From DASQFQ01 sp963811595 (lineage in GTDB: Bacteria > Actinomycetota > Thermoleophilia > Solirubrobacterales > Solirubrobacteraceae): a DNA stretch of 64,000 nucleotides. The translations under genes were made by a program, and so were the position numbers. Of this stretch, positions 1-10,674 are shown piece after piece. The first letter of the stretch is position 1; every line of letters starts with the position of its first letter. The DNA lies in NCBI GenBank assembly GCA_963811595.1, contig CAWERW010000002.1:310001-374000 (forward strand), in the 5' to 3' direction. The notes under the pieces are model-generated. The model had not been told where the DNA came from, did not search any database, and saw only the letters and a program-made list of their open reading frames with translations.

Positions 1-646
1 CGAGCGCCTCCTCGACCTTCTTGCCGTTGCCCGCGGTCGCGAGCTGCCGCGCCGCCTCCGCCCGTGCGGCGGCCAGCGCGGCCGGGTCGGGATCGGCGGC
101 CGCGGGCGGGATCGGCAGGACCGGCCGCGTCTCGCCGCGCGAGCGCAGCGTCGAGTGCGCGGCGAGCACGATCTCGCGCAGGCCGGCGCCGTAGGCCGCG
201 GCGACGTCGACCGCCGGCGCGCCCCGCTCCGCCGCCCACGCCTCGAAGGCGCGCTCGAACGCGTCACCCGCGAGCCGCTCGGCCGCGCCCTCGTCGAGCA
301 CCTCGAAGCGCGGGTCGAGGCCCGCCGCCAGCGGGCGCGACCGCAGCACGCGCGCGCAGAAGCCGTGGATCGTCCCGATCCAGCCCGCGTCGACGGCCCG
401 CGCGTGCTCCTCCTCGCCGAGCGCCAGGAAGCGCCGCCGGATGCGCTCGCGCAGCTCGCCCGCCGCCTTCTCCGTGAACGTCAGCGCGAGGATCGAGCCG
501 ACCGGCACGCCGTCGCGCAGCACCGCCTCCACGGTGCGCTCCGCCATCACCGCGGTCTTGCCCGAGCCGGCGTTGGCGGCGAGCAGCGCGGAGCCGGAGC
601 GATCCTCGATCGCCGCCCGCTGCTCGCCGGTGAAGGCAACGGTCAT
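1..646 (-). CDS. AddA/UvrD-type DNA helicase, N-terminal part (runs off window edge)
   Basis: Superfamily 1 ATP-dependent DNA helicase, probably the AddA-like partner of the AddB-like nuclease gene just upstream, acting in double-strand-break end processing. Only the first 215 residues lie in the window. They contain a Walker A motif (ANAGSGKT, residues about 22-29), motif Ia (TFTEKAAGELRERI, about 51-64) and the TIHGFC motif near residue 90, in the spacing of UvrD/AddA proteins. The ATG at 646 overlaps the stop of the upstream gene as ATGA, so the two are translationally coupled. Domains that would separate AddA from plain UvrD (a C-terminal nuclease) lie outside the window, so the AddA assignment rests on the neighbour. 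Confidence 0.88.
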   Translation of the reverse strand, partial: MTVAFTGEQRAAIEDRSGSALLAANAGSGKTAVMAERTVEAVLRDGVPVGSILALTFTEKAAGELRERIRRRFLALGEEEHARAVDAGWIGTIHGFCARVLRSRPLAAGLDPRFEVLDEGAAERLAGDAFERAFEAWAAERGAPAVDVAAAYGAGLREIVLAAHSTLRSRGETRPVLPIPPAAADPDPAALAAARAEAARQLATAGNGKKVEEAL

Positions 647-3498
647 CCGCCCGCCCGGCAGATCGTCGGGTACGCGCAGCCCTTGGGCGAGCAGCGCTCC
701 GGGCACGCCCGCACCGCCCCCGCCCGCAGCTCCGCCGCCGTCTCGAGCGCGCGCTCGCGCACCTCGTCCAGCGCCGCCTCGAGCCCGGCCTCGTCGACCA
801 CGTCGGTGCTCACGTAGCGGCCGTCGACGTCGTCGCGCACGAGCCCGCGCGGCCGCGGCTCGCGGGCCCACAGCGCCTGGTAGAGGCCGCCGACCGGCTC
901 GAGCCCGAGCAGCTCGCGCGCCGCCAGCATGTAGAGCGCGACCTGCAGCGCCCCGCCCTCGGCCCAGCCCGCGCCCGGCGGCGCGCTCGCGCCCTTGTAG
1001 TCGCGCACGATCGCGGTCCCGCCCGGCCCGACGTCGACGCGGTCGACGCGTCCCGTGATCGACAGCTCGCCGAGCGAGAGCGGTCCGTCCGCATCGTCCT
1101 CGCGCCCGAAGCGCCACTCGAGGTGCTCGGGCTCGAGCCCGGCCCCGTGCTCGGCCTCGTGGCGCAGGTAGCGCTGCAGGTCGGCCTCGAGCGTCCGCCG
1201 CGCCGCGAGCCCGCGCGCGCCCTCGAGCTCGCGCCCCACGTCGGCCAGCGCCGCGTCGAGCGCCTCCAGCGCCGCCGGCAGCGTGGCGGGGGTCAGCCGC
1301 GCCGAGCCCGTCGTCTCGCGCAGGCGGCGCAGCGTCGTCTCCAGCACCGCGTGGGCGCGCGAGCCGCGCCGCATCGCCTCCGGGTCGGGCGTCACGCGGT
1401 GCGGGTGCAGCAGCGCCTCGACCAGCCAGCGCACGCCGCAGGCCGCGAACGTCTCGAGCTGCCGCGCGCCCTCGGTCCGGCGCTCGGCGAGCTGCGCCAG
1501 CACCGGCGCGCTCCGCGGCGCGGGCAGCGCGGGCGGGTCGGGCTCGTTGCGCGCCGCCGCCTGCGCCCGGCGCAGCTCGCGCGGGGTCGGCGCCTCGCGC
1601 GGGGACCACGTCACCTCGGCCAGCAGCCGCCGCCCGCGCTGCTCCCACAGCTCGTCGGTGAACAGCCCCATCACGTCGTCGAGGAACGGCGAGGCGACGA
1701 GCGGCTCACCCTCCTCGTCCGACGAGCGCCAGGACAGGAACAGCACCTCCTGCGGGCGCGACACGCAGGCGTAGAAGAGCGAGCGCTCGCGGTCCAGCAC
1801 GTCCTCGTGGAACGGCAGCCGCAGCCCCGCGGCCGCGCTCAGCGCCCGCCGCGCCTCGTCGTCGAGGAACGGCTCGGGCACCGGCCGGCGGGGGAACTCG
1901 CCGTCCTGCAGGCCGCACACGAACACGGCACGGAAGCGCCGCGCCCGGATCTCCAGCGGATCGGCGAGCAGCACCCCGTCGCCGTCGCCGCCCTGGCGGA
2001 CCTCGACCGCGCCGAGCGCCTCGAGCAGCTCCTGGGCGTCGCCGAGCAGCGCTGGGTCCAGCGCCCGCAGCTCGGCGGCGGCGCTGCGCAGCTCGGCCGC
2101 CACCCGCGCCTCGTCGCGCTCCTCGGGGCCGAGCACGTCGGCGCGGCGGGCGTGCGGGGCGGCCCAGATCGCCGCCGCCTCGGCCACGAGCGCGTCGAGC
2201 AGCGCCTCGCCACCGGCCGCCCCGGCGGCGGCCAGCGCGTCGAGCCGGCCGACCGCCCACGGCGCCCACTTCGCGGCCGCCTCGCGCGCGCCGGCGACCT
2301 CGGCGCGGCGGACCCGCGCGTCGAGCGCGTCGACGGCGTCCATGCCGGCCTCGACCATCCCCGGCGTCCGCAGCCACGTCAGCAGGTCCTCCGCGCTCCC
2401 GCCCGGCAGCGCCGCCCGCGCGCCCGCCAGCACGCCCGCGCCGAGCCGCGTGCGGGCGAGCGGCACGCGCCGCGACCACGCGACCGGGATCTCGTAGCCG
2501 GCCAGCACCTGCGCGAACAGCCCGGCGGTCGCCGAGCCGCGCACGAGCACCGCGATGTCCTCGGGCGCCACGCCGTCGCGCATCAGCTCGAGCACCTCGG
2601 CGCCCACGATCTCCGCCTCGGCGCGCTCGCCGCCCGCCTCGAGCAGCCGGACGGCGCCGTTGGGCGCCCGCCGCTCCGGCTCCGGCTCGAACAGCCCGCG
2701 CTCGAGGTGGTGCAGCGCCGGCCGTGCCGGGCCGGCGTAGTGCTCGGCGCGCTCCGGCAGCTCCACCACGTCGGCCAGCGGCGCGAGCTCCTGCACCGTC
2801 GCCGCGCTGCCCGCGAGCGCGTAGCGCCCGGGCTCGTAGGGCAGCGTGACCCAGACGTCGGCCTCGGCCACCCGCGCGAGCGTCTCCACCGCGTCGAGCT
2901 GCGCGCGCGTCAGCTCGTCGAAGCCGTAGAAGAACACCGGCCGCCGCGCCCACGCCGCCGGGTCGGCGCGCAGCGCGTCGAGCGCCGCCCACGCCTCGCC
3001 CTCCCGGTCCGGGCGGCCGAGCGCCTCGAGCCGCGAGCGATACACCGAGTACAGCGCGGCCAGCTCGTCGGCGTAGGGCGCGCCGCCCCACGAGCGCAGC
3101 GCGCGCGTGAACCGCGCGGGCTCCACCAGCGACCGCTGCAGCTCCGCGAACAGCGCTCCCGTCGCGGCGGCGAAGCCCGGCGCGGCGGCCGACGGCGCCA
3201 GCACCCGCAGCCGCGCGTCCGCAATCGCGGCCCGCACCACGCGCTCGCGCGCGACCGGCCCGAGGGGCCGCGCGGTCAGCCCGGTGACGCGGCCGAGCTC
3301 GCGCACCAGGCGCGAGAACGTGAGCACCTGGGCGCCGAACACGACCCCGCCGCTCACGAGCTCGCGCTCGTAGTGGGAGACGTCGGCGCTCGTCGGGACG
3401 ACGAGGAACGGCTCGCGGGGCAGGACCTCCCGGAGGCGGTCGAGCACGTAGCCGGCCTTGGCGGCGTTGGCGGGTCCGGTGACGAGCGTGAGCGGCAT
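643..3498 (-). CDS. AddB-like helicase-nuclease subunit with PD-(D/E)XK domain and Fe-S cysteines
   Basis: 951-residue RecB/AddB-type protein, partner of the adjacent helicase in an AddAB-like exonuclease. The N-terminus has a degenerate Walker A (GPANAAKAG, residues 8-16) that keeps the Lys but lacks the usual GK[ST], as expected of an inactive AddB-type helicase fold. Helicase-like motifs recur (FFYGFDELT near 189; GLQDGEFP near 529; YACVSRPQE near 576). The C-terminal nuclease shows GRVDRVD (816-822) and DYK (833-835). Cys687 and a C-terminal group Cys932/936/941/947 resemble the iron-sulfur staple of AddB nucleases, although the spacing differs from the classic CX2CX5C. First gene of the coupled pair. 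Confidence 0.87.
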   Translation of the reverse strand: MPLTLVTGPANAAKAGYVLDRLREVLPREPFLVVPTSADVSHYERELVSGGVVFGAQVLTFSRLVRELGRVTGLTARPLGPVARERVVRAAIADARLRVLAPSAAAPGFAAATGALFAELQRSLVEPARFTRALRSWGGAPYADELAALYSVYRSRLEALGRPDREGEAWAALDALRADPAAWARRPVFFYGFDELTRAQLDAVETLARVAEADVWVTLPYEPGRYALAGSAATVQELAPLADVVELPERAEHYAGPARPALHHLERGLFEPEPERRAPNGAVRLLEAGGERAEAEIVGAEVLELMRDGVAPEDIAVLVRGSATAGLFAQVLAGYEIPVAWSRRVPLARTRLGAGVLAGARAALPGGSAEDLLTWLRTPGMVEAGMDAVDALDARVRRAEVAGAREAAAKWAPWAVGRLDALAAAGAAGGEALLDALVAEAAAIWAAPHARRADVLGPEERDEARVAAELRSAAAELRALDPALLGDAQELLEALGAVEVRQGGDGDGVLLADPLEIRARRFRAVFVCGLQDGEFPRRPVPEPFLDDEARRALSAAAGLRLPFHEDVLDRERSLFYACVSRPQEVLFLSWRSSDEEGEPLVASPFLDDVMGLFTDELWEQRGRRLLAEVTWSPREAPTPRELRRAQAAARNEPDPPALPAPRSAPVLAQLAERRTEGARQLETFAACGVRWLVEALLHPHRVTPDPEAMRRGSRAHAVLETTLRRLRETTGSARLTPATLPAALEALDAALADVGRELEGARGLAARRTLEADLQRYLRHEAEHGAGLEPEHLEWRFGREDDADGPLSLGELSITGRVDRVDVGPGGTAIVRDYKGASAPPGAGWAEGGALQVALYMLAARELLGLEPVGGLYQALWAREPRPRGLVRDDVDGRYVSTDVVDEAGLEAALDEVRERALETAAELRAGAVRACPERCSPKGCAYPTICRAGG

Positions 3499-3577
3499 GC
3501 GGACCGCTCATCGTGGCGCGGGGGTCCGACGGAGCGGCCGTGACGGTGCGCTTAGGCCAGATTTATGTCGCGGATCG

Positions 3578-3588
3578 CTCAAGTTGAG
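3578..3588. promoter_or_regulatory. perfect 11-bp palindrome in the divergent intergenic region
   Basis: CTCAAGTTGAG lies between the divergent addB-like gene (start 3498) and the small gene at 3647. It may be a transcription-factor half-site pair. A palindrome this short could arise by chance, and no regulator is linked to it. Confidence 0.25.
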
Positions 3589-3646
3589 AGGGTGGGACTC
3601 CGTTACAAGAGCAAGCGCCGTCCACGTCCCCCGGGAGCCCTCCCCC

Positions 3647-3961
3647 ATGTCCCACCTCTACCTACCGGCCGAGCACACCGACATCGACCTCGCGCTCGCC
3701 AGCGCCGTCGCCGAGGCGATCGATTCGAACGAGCTCTTCGTGGCGTGGACGTGTGACAGCGGCACCGTCGCGGCCCCCGAGGTGAAGGCGCGGATCGTGC
3801 GCCCGGCGGAGCCCGCCCCGCGCAACCCGTTCGCGGAGGCGCTGTCGGAGATCGGCGCGATGTTCCGCGTGTTCTTCGGCTTCTTCGTCCGGCGCCCGCG
3901 TCAGCCCGCGGACACGCACCAGCCGGTTCGCGCTTCGCGCTCCGAGCTCGAGAACGCCTAG
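3647..3961 (+). CDS. small conserved-looking protein of unknown function
   Basis: 104 residues beginning MSHLYLPAEHTD. The start was chosen because GGGAG sits about 10 bases upstream and because codon use changes from random to high GC3 there. It has an acidic N-terminal half, a short aromatic hydrophobic stretch (FRVFFGFFVRR, around residues 73-83) and a basic, polar tail. The hydrophobic part is too short for a confident membrane helix. No family recognised. It converges on the MocR gene with a 4-base overlap (3958-3961). Confidence 0.6.
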   Translation: MSHLYLPAEHTDIDLALASAVAEAIDSNELFVAWTCDSGTVAAPEVKARIVRPAEPAPRNPFAEALSEIGAMFRVFFGFFVRRPRQPADTHQPVRASRSELENA

Positions 3962-5337
3962 CGCCGCAGCAGCGCCGCGAGCCGCCCGGCGCCCTCGACG
4001 AGGACCTCCGGCGGCGCGCCCCCGAACGACAGCCGCAGGTGCGGGCCGGTCGGCTCGGCCGCGAAGCTCGGCCGGCAGCCGCTGACGAGCACGCCCGCGC
4101 GCGCCGCCGCGGCGATCAGCGCCGGCTCGTCGGTGCCGTCGGGGAGCCGCAGCCACAGGTGCAGCCCGCCGGTCGGGAGGCGCCAGATCGCCTCCGGGCC
4201 GAGGTGCTCGGTGAGCGTGCCGGCCAGCGCGTCGCGGCGCTCGCGCAGCCCGGCCCGCAGCGCGCGCAGGTGACGGCGCCAGCCCGGTGACGAGACGAGC
4301 TCGAGCGCGGCGAGCTGGAGCGGGGCGCTGACGAACAGGTCCTCGACGATGCGCGCCGAGCGCAGCCGCGCTCCCGCCGGCCCGCGCGCGGCGACGGCCG
4401 CCACCCGCAACCCGGGCGAGGCGCCCTTGCTGAGCGAGCGCACGTAGACGACGTGGCCGTCGGCGTCGTCGGCGGCGAGCGGGGCGGGCGCGGGACCGTC
4501 GATCGTGAGGTCGCGCGCCCAGTCGTCCTCGATCAGGAAGGCGCCGGCGCGCGCGGCGATCTCCATCACCTCGGCGCGGCGCTCCGCCGACAGGTCGGCG
4601 CCGTGCGGGTTGGCGTGCAGCGGCTGCAGGTAGGCGACGCGGGCGCCGGTGCGCTCGAGCGCGGCGGCGAGCAGCGCCGGGCGCACGCCGTCGGCGTCGC
4701 TCGGCACCGGGACCGGGGTCAGCCCTGCCGCGTGCACCGCCGCGAGCGCACCCCGGTAGGTCGGCGACTCGACCACGACCGGGCCGCCGGGGGAGGCGAG
4801 CGCGCGCACCGCCGTGACGAGCGCCGCCTGTCCGCCCGGGCAGATGACGACGTCGTGGGCGGCGAAGCGACCGCCGGCCTCGCGCGCGAACCACGCCCGC
4901 AGCGCGGCGATCCCCTCGACCGCGCCGCGCTCCCACGCGCCGGGGCGGCGGCCGGCGCGGGCGAGCGCCGCCGCCAGCGCCGCGGTCGGCTGCAGGCGCG
5001 GGTCGAGGTAGCCCGAGCTGAGGGCGAGCGTGCCTTCCGGGGGCAGCGCGAGCAGCTCCGCGAGCGCGCCGCTGTCGCCGCGCGGCGCGCCGAGCGCCAC
5101 CTCCTGCCACGCGAGATCGGACGCGCCGTTGCGAGCGGGCGGCGCCGCCACGAACGTGCCCCGCCCCGGCCGCGGCACGACGAGCCCCTCTGCGGCGAGT
5201 GACGCGATCGCGCGCTGGACCGTGACCGGCGAGGCGCCGTGCTCGCGCATGAGATCGCGCACGGAGGGCAGCCGCGCGCCCTCGGGGAGCGTCTCGGCGA
5301 GGTCGCGCAGGGCGGCGGCGATGCGGTCGGGCGGCAT
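3958..5337 (-). CDS. MocR-family transcriptional regulator (GntR wHTH + aminotransferase-like domain)
   Basis: 459 residues. A GntR winged helix (about 1-65, with RLPSVRDLMREHGASPVTVQ) is fused to a fold-type I PLP aminotransferase-like domain. The PLP lysine is expected at K304 in SLSKGASPG. SPTYRG, NPHG and EDDW motifs are present. MocR proteins sense PLP or amino compounds and usually control an adjacent transporter or PLP gene. Here the gene is divergent from an EamA transporter with only 18 bases between the start codons, and an inverted repeat covers both starts. The transporter is therefore the likely target. Confidence 0.9.
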   Translation of the reverse strand: MPPDRIAAALRDLAETLPEGARLPSVRDLMREHGASPVTVQRAIASLAAEGLVVPRPGRGTFVAAPPARNGASDLAWQEVALGAPRGDSGALAELLALPPEGTLALSSGYLDPRLQPTAALAAALARAGRRPGAWERGAVEGIAALRAWFAREAGGRFAAHDVVICPGGQAALVTAVRALASPGGPVVVESPTYRGALAAVHAAGLTPVPVPSDADGVRPALLAAALERTGARVAYLQPLHANPHGADLSAERRAEVMEIAARAGAFLIEDDWARDLTIDGPAPAPLAADDADGHVVYVRSLSKGASPGLRVAAVAARGPAGARLRSARIVEDLFVSAPLQLAALELVSSPGWRRHLRALRAGLRERRDALAGTLTEHLGPEAIWRLPTGGLHLWLRLPDGTDEPALIAAAARAGVLVSGCRPSFAAEPTGPHLRLSFGGAPPEVLVEGAGRLAALLRR

Positions 5338-5342
5338 GCTGC

Positions 5343-5373
5343 GTTACTCTAAGGCGTGGCTACACAGAGTAAC
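5343..5373. promoter_or_regulatory. probable MocR operator: GTTACTCT-N15-AGAGTAAC inverted repeat
   Basis: Perfect 8-bp inverted arms at 5343-5350 and 5366-5373 flank the start of the EamA gene (GTG 5356) and lie just upstream of the MocR start (5337). Each arm also contains a TANNNT -10-like hexamer (TACTCT on plus, TAGAGT on minus) placed for short-leader or leaderless transcripts in both directions. Binding of MocR here could block both promoters. Confidence 0.6.
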
Positions 5374-6300
5374 GTTATCGGCGACGAAGCGATAGCGGCA
5401 TCGGCCGAAGGTGGCCGCCGCAGCCCCGCCCGCCGCGCCGAGATCCGCGGCCTCCTGCTCGCCACGCTCGGCGTCGCCATCTTCTCGTTCTCGCTGCCCG
5501 CGACCCGGCTCGCGGTCGCGGACCTCGACCCGTGGTTCGTCTCCTTCGGCCGCGCGGCGGTCGCGGCCGCGCTCGCCGCGATCGTGCTGCGGGCGCTGCG
5601 CGCGCCCCGGCCCCACGGCGCGCAGTGGCGCTCGCTGGCCATCGTCGCGTTCGGCGTCGTGGCCGCCTTCCCGCTCTTCACGGCGCTCGCGCTGCGCGAG
5701 GTCGACGCGACCCACGGCGCCGTCGTGATCGCGCTGCTGCCGGCCTGGACGGCGGTGTTCGCGGTGCTGCGCGCGGGCGAGTCGCCGTCCACCGGCTTCT
5801 GGGTCGCGGCCGGCTTCGGGCTCGTCGCCGTGCTCGCGTTCATCGGCTCGCGCGGCCTCGGCGCGATCGAGCTCGCCGACGTCGAGCTGCTGATCGCGAC
5901 CGTCCTGTGCTCGCTGGCCTACGCCGAGGGCGGCGCGCTCTCACGCACGCTCGGCGGCCCGCAGACGATCTGCTGGGCGCTGCTCCTCGCCGTGCCGCTC
6001 AGCCTCCCGGTCGCGCTCGCGTTCGCGCCGTGGGAGGGCGGCGTTGGCACCGACGCGTGGCTCGGCTTCGCCTACGTGTCGCTGTTCTCGATGTTCCTCG
6101 GCTTCTTCGCCTGGTACGCGGGCCTGTCGGCGGGCGGCGTCGCCAAGGCCGGCCAGACCCAGCTGCTGCAGACGCCGCTCACGCTCGCGCTGTCGGCGCT
6201 CGTGCTCGGTGAGCACGTCCCCGGGGCGGCGATCGTGTGCACCGTTGCCGTGCTGGCCAGCATCGTCGGAACGCAGCGCGCTCGCGTCGACCGTCGCTGA
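5356..6300 (+). CDS. EamA/DMT-superfamily transporter
   Basis: 314-residue inner-membrane protein with about ten hydrophobic segments in two repeated halves, typical of EamA drug/metabolite transporters. Such proteins commonly export amino acids or related metabolites. The GTG start follows a -10-like TACTCT by five bases, suggesting a leaderless mRNA. The divergent MocR regulator implies that the substrate relates to a PLP-linked or amino compound; the exact substrate cannot be read from sequence. Confidence 0.88.
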   Translation: MATQSNVIGDEAIAASAEGGRRSPARRAEIRGLLLATLGVAIFSFSLPATRLAVADLDPWFVSFGRAAVAAALAAIVLRALRAPRPHGAQWRSLAIVAFGVVAAFPLFTALALREVDATHGAVVIALLPAWTAVFAVLRAGESPSTGFWVAAGFGLVAVLAFIGSRGLGAIELADVELLIATVLCSLAYAEGGALSRTLGGPQTICWALLLAVPLSLPVALAFAPWEGGVGTDAWLGFAYVSLFSMFLGFFAWYAGLSAGGVAKAGQTQLLQTPLTLALSALVLGEHVPGAAIVCTVAVLASIVGTQRARVDRR

Positions 6301-6346
6301 CCCCGGAGTGGTAAAGGGGTCCTCCGAGCCCGCCGATGACGAGTGG

Positions 6347-7194
6347 ATGCGCCTTCGTACGCGCCTGCTCCTCATCGCCGTCCTCGGCTGCTTCGCCGTC
6401 GTCGGCACGGCCCTGGCCCTGCCCGGTGGCGACGACCCGTTCCCCCGGGGCGCGTTGACACCCACCGCCGCTACGGGCATCGGAGTCGAGGCGAAGCTGT
6501 CCGACGCGCAGCGCGGCTTCGTGATCGACGCGACCATCGTCAACCGCCGTGACCGCCGGCTGCTGCTCGAGCCCGACAGCTGCGGGCAGGCCGGGACGGC
6601 GCTGCTGCGGCGCGCGGCCGAACAGGGACGGGGCCGCACGTGGCCGTCGCGTTCGATCCAGGCGCTGAAGGCCTCCGTCCTGGAGCAGCAGACCGAAGAG
6701 GACCGCGAGCCCGAGACGATCCTCCCCACCGGTCGGTGCACGCCGGCGACGGCGCCGATCGCGCTCGAGCCGGGCGACAAGCTGAAGCGGCGGTGGAAGG
6801 TCGAGCGCTCGACGCTGCTCGACAAGGTCGGCGCCCGGCACGCGAGCGTCGAGATCGACGTGCGCGAGGCCGGGCGCGCGATCGCCTCTGGCAGCACACG
6901 CGGGCTGCTCGCGCCGACCGTCGACTGGCCCGTGCGCCGCTCTCAGACCACCAGGGCCGAGCACTTCGACCGCCTGCTCAGCGACCCCCGCCTCAACCAG
7001 CTGATCGACGCTGAGCCGCCCGACCGTTGGTTGGGCGCGCTGATCGTCGTCACGGGCGACCAGGTGCGGCTGCAGGCGTACTCCCACCGCTACCGGGAGC
7101 CGTTCGTGGCTCAGGCGCACGTCGGGACCGGTCCGGTCGACATCCGCGTGCCGACCCCGCGCCTCCGCCCGCCGTCGGCGGGCGACCAGCTTTC

Positions 7195-7198
<4 letters not shown>
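6347..7198 (+). CDS. exported protein of unknown function
   Basis: 283 residues starting MRLRTRLLLIAVLG, a clear signal peptide or N-terminal anchor ending near ALALP (about residue 25). The mature part is rich in charged residues and has two Cys (in DSCGQAG and TGRCTPA) that may form a disulfide outside the cell. I recognise no family. The ATG at 6347 was chosen because it begins the signal peptide. It ends 4 bases inside the convergent topB gene. Confidence 0.7.
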
Positions 7199-9444
<2,246 letters not shown>

Positions 9445-9469
9445 AGGCCGGAGGACTGTAGCGCCCGGG

Positions 9470-10609
9470 TCAGCGTGCGCAGGGACCGGTGTCGACCGGT
9501 TCGCGCGCGCCCGCGAGCACCTCTCGCGTGATCGCGTTGGGCACCCCGTAGCCGCCCCGCGGGCCGTTCGTCGTGGCGGCGAAGATCGTCGTCACCACGC
9601 GACCGCGGCCGTCCACCATCGGCCCGCCCGAGTTGCCCGAGCGCACGACGCCGCGCAGCGAGGTCAGCCGCCGCTGCACCGGCCCGTTGCCGTAGGCGTC
9701 GCTCGTCACGCTCGTGCGCGTCTGCCCGACCCGCCCCGCGCGCACGTCGTAGGGCCCGTTCTGGGGGAAGCCGAGGATCGCCGCCGACGTGCCGGGCCGC
9801 GGCGAGTCGGCGAGCGGGAGCGCGGGCGCGTCGAGCCCCTCGACGCGCAGCACCGCGAGGTCGTTGCGGGGGTTGAAGGCGATCGTGGTGGCGTCGAGCC
9901 GCGGCTCCTTGCCGCGCACCAGCACCTCCGTGTCCTCCTGGCCGGCGACGACGTGCGCGTTGGTGACCACGATGCCGTCGCCCGCGACCCAGCCCGAGCC
10001 CTCGACCCCGAGCCCGCAGGCGGTGCCGAGGATCTTCACGACGCTGTCCGCCGCGGCCCGGACCTGCGGGTCGCGCGCGATCCCGGCGCGCGGCGCGGGG
10101 ACGTTGGCCTCCGGGCCGTCGATGCGCGGGAACGGGTCGAAGCGCGCCAGCGCGTTGAGCAGCGGCCCCGACGGCGGGAGCGCCGCGTTGAGCCGCGTGA
10201 GGATCTGCGAGCGCTGGACCTCGTAGCGGACCTGACCGCTCGAGTGGACCGCCACGGCCGCGAGGATCCACACCACGCCGAGCCCGATGCAGGCGGTCAG
10301 CAGCGCGCCGAGCACGCCATCGACGAAGCCGGCGCCCGGCAGCGTGAGCTTCGAGCGCAGGCGGAAGCCGAGCCCCTCGAAGCCCGCCGCGAAGGCCGCG
10401 CCGAGCACGAGCGCGCCGACGAGCCCGATCGCGGGCGCCCACGGACTGCGCGAGCCGTCGGGCAGCACGAGCCCCGCGAGCCGCGTCCCGAGATACGCGC
10501 CGAGCGCGAACCCGATGAGCGCGAGCGCGCCCGTCACGAACCCCTGGGCCCACCCGAAGAGCGCGAGCAGCAGCAGGAGCCCGACGATGATCCAGTCGAC
10601 GCCGGTCAT
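9470..10609 (-). CDS. MarP-like membrane serine protease (CvpA domain + trypsin-like domain)
   Basis: 379 residues. Four hydrophobic segments in residues 1-120 form a CvpA/colicin-V-production domain. After a linker comes a periplasmic trypsin-like protease with the catalytic triad H219 (TNAHVV), D250 (NDLAVL) and S327 (GNSGGP). This architecture matches mycobacterial MarP (Rv3671c), which protects the envelope against acid and oxidative stress. It is divergent from the penicillin-binding protein gene, consistent with a wall-related role. Confidence 0.9.
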   Translation of the reverse strand: MTGVDWIIVGLLLLLALFGWAQGFVTGALALIGFALGAYLGTRLAGLVLPDGSRSPWAPAIGLVGALVLGAAFAAGFEGLGFRLRSKLTLPGAGFVDGVLGALLTACIGLGVVWILAAVAVHSSGQVRYEVQRSQILTRLNAALPPSGPLLNALARFDPFPRIDGPEANVPAPRAGIARDPQVRAAADSVVKILGTACGLGVEGSGWVAGDGIVVTNAHVVAGQEDTEVLVRGKEPRLDATTIAFNPRNDLAVLRVEGLDAPALPLADSPRPGTSAAILGFPQNGPYDVRAGRVGQTRTSVTSDAYGNGPVQRRLTSLRGVVRSGNSGGPMVDGRGRVVTTIFAATTNGPRGGYGVPNAITREVLAGAREPVDTGPCAR

Positions 10610-10674
10610 GTCAGAGACGCTACCGGCGCAACGCGCTTTGCCTGCTGTGCCGGGGCCTTGGGCATACTCGGCGG

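Noticed and set aside
1123..3543. Long open frame of about 800 codons opposite the AddB-like gene
   Set aside because: Its translation is Arg/Gly/His-rich with no domain, and the opposite strand has a full AddB motif set. Long antisense frames are expected at this GC content.
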